Source of the DNA: Planctomycetota bacterium
GTDB taxonomy: Bacteria; Planctomycetota; Planctomycetia; Gemmatales; Gemmataceae
Reading direction: 5' to 3'
DNA length: 52,353 bases
Assembly: GCA_016191165.1 (NCBI GenBank)
Contig: JACPPF010000105.1
Span: forward strand, 1 to 52,353
The number at the start of each line of letters is the position of its first letter. Within the stretch, counting starts at the first letter, position 1. Shown here in pieces: positions 50,950 through 52,353 of this stretch. The notes under the pieces are model-generated. The model did not search any database. It was not told where the DNA came from and saw only the letters and a program-made list of their open reading frames with translations. A program made the translations under genes and the position numbers.

Positions 50950-51759
50950 TCACACCAGGGCCGGCGCGTCGTAAAGTTGCACGTTGACGCCGCGCGGCGC
51001 GAGGCCCAGGTCGCTGGCGAGCATGTAATAGTGGTGCAGCCCCGCGAGTTCGCGCTGGCCCAGATCGAATCGAATGATATTCGCGAGGTAGCGTCGGCAA
51101 AACCCCGCGTCCAGCCCCAAACGCGGCGCCTCCCGCGCGGCGATTGGCCCAACATTCTCGATGCCGCGCCGCTTCGCCTCGTAAAACGCATCCAGCACGG
51201 GACCCAGATCGACTCCTTCACGCACCGCCCAGGCCGCATAGACAAACGGCAACCCGGTCCAATCATGCCATTCCTGGCCCAGATCGAACGCATGACGAAA
51301 CCCCGGCAAACAGGCGTGCATCGCGCGATCTCCGATCAATAGCGCCGCGTCGGCGTCCACGTCCTCCGCCGCGCCATCCACCGGCAACGGGCACACCTCC
51401 GCCTTGACGCCGTATTTCTTTCGCAACAGCACCTGCGTCAACGCCGCACTTGTTCGCGAACCCTCGTCCAGCGCCACACGGCGAATTTCCGGCCACGGCT
51501 TTCGGCTAAACAGCGTCACGCTCAGCACCGGCCCGTGGCTGGCAATCGCGATATTGGGAATCAGGCGATACGTCCCCGCGCGAAAGTATTCGATCACCGG
51601 GATCAAGGCGACGTCCAGTTCCGCGCGCGCCAGCTGATCCGCCAGCCGGCTCGGGTGGTCGAGAATCACCTCCGCCTGCGGCGCCAGGGCTTGCAGGTCG
51701 AACACAAGCGGCTTGGTGTTGAGATAGCTGACCGCGCCAATACGAATTCGTTCATTCAT
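50950..51759 (-). CDS. mqnA: chorismate dehydratase, menaquinone biosynthesis
   Basis: A 269-residue protein of the MqnA family, which dehydrates chorismate to 3-[(1-carboxyvinyl)oxy]benzoate as the first step of the futalosine route to menaquinone. The start at 51759 gives the typical MNERIRIGAVSYLNTKPLV. Family features are the DVALIPVIEYFR stretch, DEGSRTSAALTQVLLRKKYG and ALLIGDRAMHA; the fold resembles periplasmic binding proteins. The 22 residues from the ATG at 51825 are not family-like. The other mqn genes are not in the window. It shares chorismate with the aroC product. Confidence 0.93.
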   Translation of the reverse strand: MNERIRIGAVSYLNTKPLVFDLQALAPQAEVILDHPSRLADQLARAELDVALIPVIEYFRAGTYRLIPNIAIASHGPVLSVTLFSRKPWPEIRRVALDEGSRTSAALTQVLLRKKYGVKAEVCPLPVDGAAEDVDADAALLIGDRAMHACLPGFRHAFDLGQEWHDWTGLPFVYAAWAVREGVDLGPVLDAFYEAKRRGIENVGPIAAREAPRLGLDAGFCRRYLANIIRFDLGQRELAGLHHYYMLASDLGLAPRGVNVQLYDAPALV

Positions 51760-52321
51760 GATGGTGGGGCACGCATTCAACGTGCCGTTCCTGTTGCCGT
51801 TTGGCACGTTGCAATCGTGCCGCACGTAGGCATTTTAGTCCGACACCGCCAACCCACCAACCGCAAACCGGCGCCCCCATTAACGAAAATGGCCCGCTTC
51901 CAGGAAACCCGGAAGCGGGCACAGATGAAAAAGAACGGGAGGTTGCCGGATAATGTCGGTTGCCCTCCCCAATCATCAACCGCGAGATTATCCGAGGCCT
52001 TTGCGGTTTGCAAACACAATTTTCAAGATTTTTTCAAAAAGCTTTTCGCCGCCCAGAAAGGGAACGAAAAGGAACGCGGAAGCAGAGACGGCCCTAAGTT
52101 TCCACATTCGGAAACACGTCCGGGCGGGAAGGCGGGAAAGGCTGCCCAGCTGGAGTTGGGATTTTTGCAAAAAACGTCCGGCGAATCGGTGTAACCGTCC
52201 GTCCGTGGGCAGTTTTGGCTCTGCACCAAGTTTGCTGATTTGGTCGGTGTCGCGTTAACTTGCTAAAGTAGCAGCTGGCCGCCCATCGTCAAGGATCACG
52301 CATCGTCAAGGGGGATTTGTC
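51760..52321. other. 562-bp intergenic region
   Basis: No convincing gene; short reading frames present here have no recognisable features. It contains a perfect hairpin GCCCGCTTCC-(9)-GGAAGCGGGC at 51892-51920, a likely terminator or REP unit. No strong promoter motif was found for mqnA or for the gene at 52322. Confidence 0.5.
51892..51920. terminator. perfect 10-bp hairpin
   Basis: GCCCGCTTCC and GGAAGCGGGC around a 9-base loop, without a following T run in either direction. Could be a terminator for an upstream transcript or a single REP unit. Confidence 0.45.
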
Positions 52322-52353
52322 ATGTGCGAGCAGGACCAACTGGCTTTCTGGAC
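52322..52353 (+). CDS. start of an unknown gene, cut by the window edge
   Basis: ATG at 52322 with AAGGGGGA 6 bases upstream opens a frame MCEQDQLAFW that runs off the end. The ribosome site is strong, so this is probably a real gene start. Nothing can be said about the product. Confidence 0.45.
   Translation, partial: MCEQDQLAFW

Overview
The window looks like a chromosomal segment of a high-GC planctomycete, most likely of the Gemmataceae type. Several gene families here are typical of that phylum: a very large membrane-bound-dehydrogenase protein with a C-terminal CxxCH haem site, a DUF1587/1592/1588/1585 cytochrome-like protein, a Gfo/Idh/MocA oxidoreductase with a Tat signal, two exported proteins with an LE-x-LE-x-R type N-terminal motif, and a high density of palindromic REP-like repeats between genes. 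The taxonomic call is inference from gene content; no rRNA or other marker lies in the window.

Layout. 1-5.1 kb: an RND efflux pump permease followed by an overlapping exported phosphoesterase of the alkaline phosphatase superfamily. 5.1-7 kb: a REP-associated tyrosine transposase (RAYT) flanked on both sides by REP hairpins, then a sugar phosphate isomerase/epimerase. 7.1-14.6 kb: an exported C2-plus-lipase protein, an MFS transporter, the giant haem-binding dehydrogenase and a tagaturonate-reductase-like enzyme. 14.6-20.7 kb: a membrane-anchored ComEA-like protein, an unknown exported protein, a tandem amidohydrolase whose second half has lost its metal ligands, and an LE-x-LE-x-R surface protein. 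20.9-21.9 kb: a homocysteine S-methyltransferase that carries a repeat element in frame.

The most interesting region is 21.95-24.7 kb. A textbook sigma-70-like promoter is followed by a JAMM/JAB metalloprotease, a 60-residue orphan protein, an E2-like (UBC-fold) protein with a candidate catalytic cysteine, and an E1-like ThiF adenylating enzyme. This is a bacterial ubiquitin-like conjugation/deconjugation operon. No protein with a Gly-Gly tail is present; the 60-residue protein is the obvious candidate modifier, substrate or precursor. Palindromic repeats have entered the operon at two points.

24.9-36.5 kb holds a PP2C phosphatase with two membrane segments, a PEGA-like lipoprotein, a zinc-ribbon membrane protein, glycyl-tRNA synthetase, chorismate synthase, a small exported protein, threonine aldolase, a membrane-anchored beta-propeller-like protein and the Gfo/Idh/MocA oxidoreductase. 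37-43.7 kb holds a duplicated-domain exported protein preceded by a run of 15 A, a 1076-residue cadherin/VCBS-like surface protein and the DUF1592 protein. 43.9-46.2 kb is a compositionally distinct putative restriction-modification pair. 46.3-51.8 kb holds a PQQ-type beta-propeller, a HEAT-repeat protein, proA and mqnA (chorismate to menaquinone by the futalosine route, so aroC and mqnA share chorismate). A new gene starts at the right edge.

Repeats run through the whole window. Palindromes sit at most gene ends, and at several of them the repeat itself supplies the stop codon. Others lie inside the reading frames of mmuM, aroC and the giant dehydrogenase.
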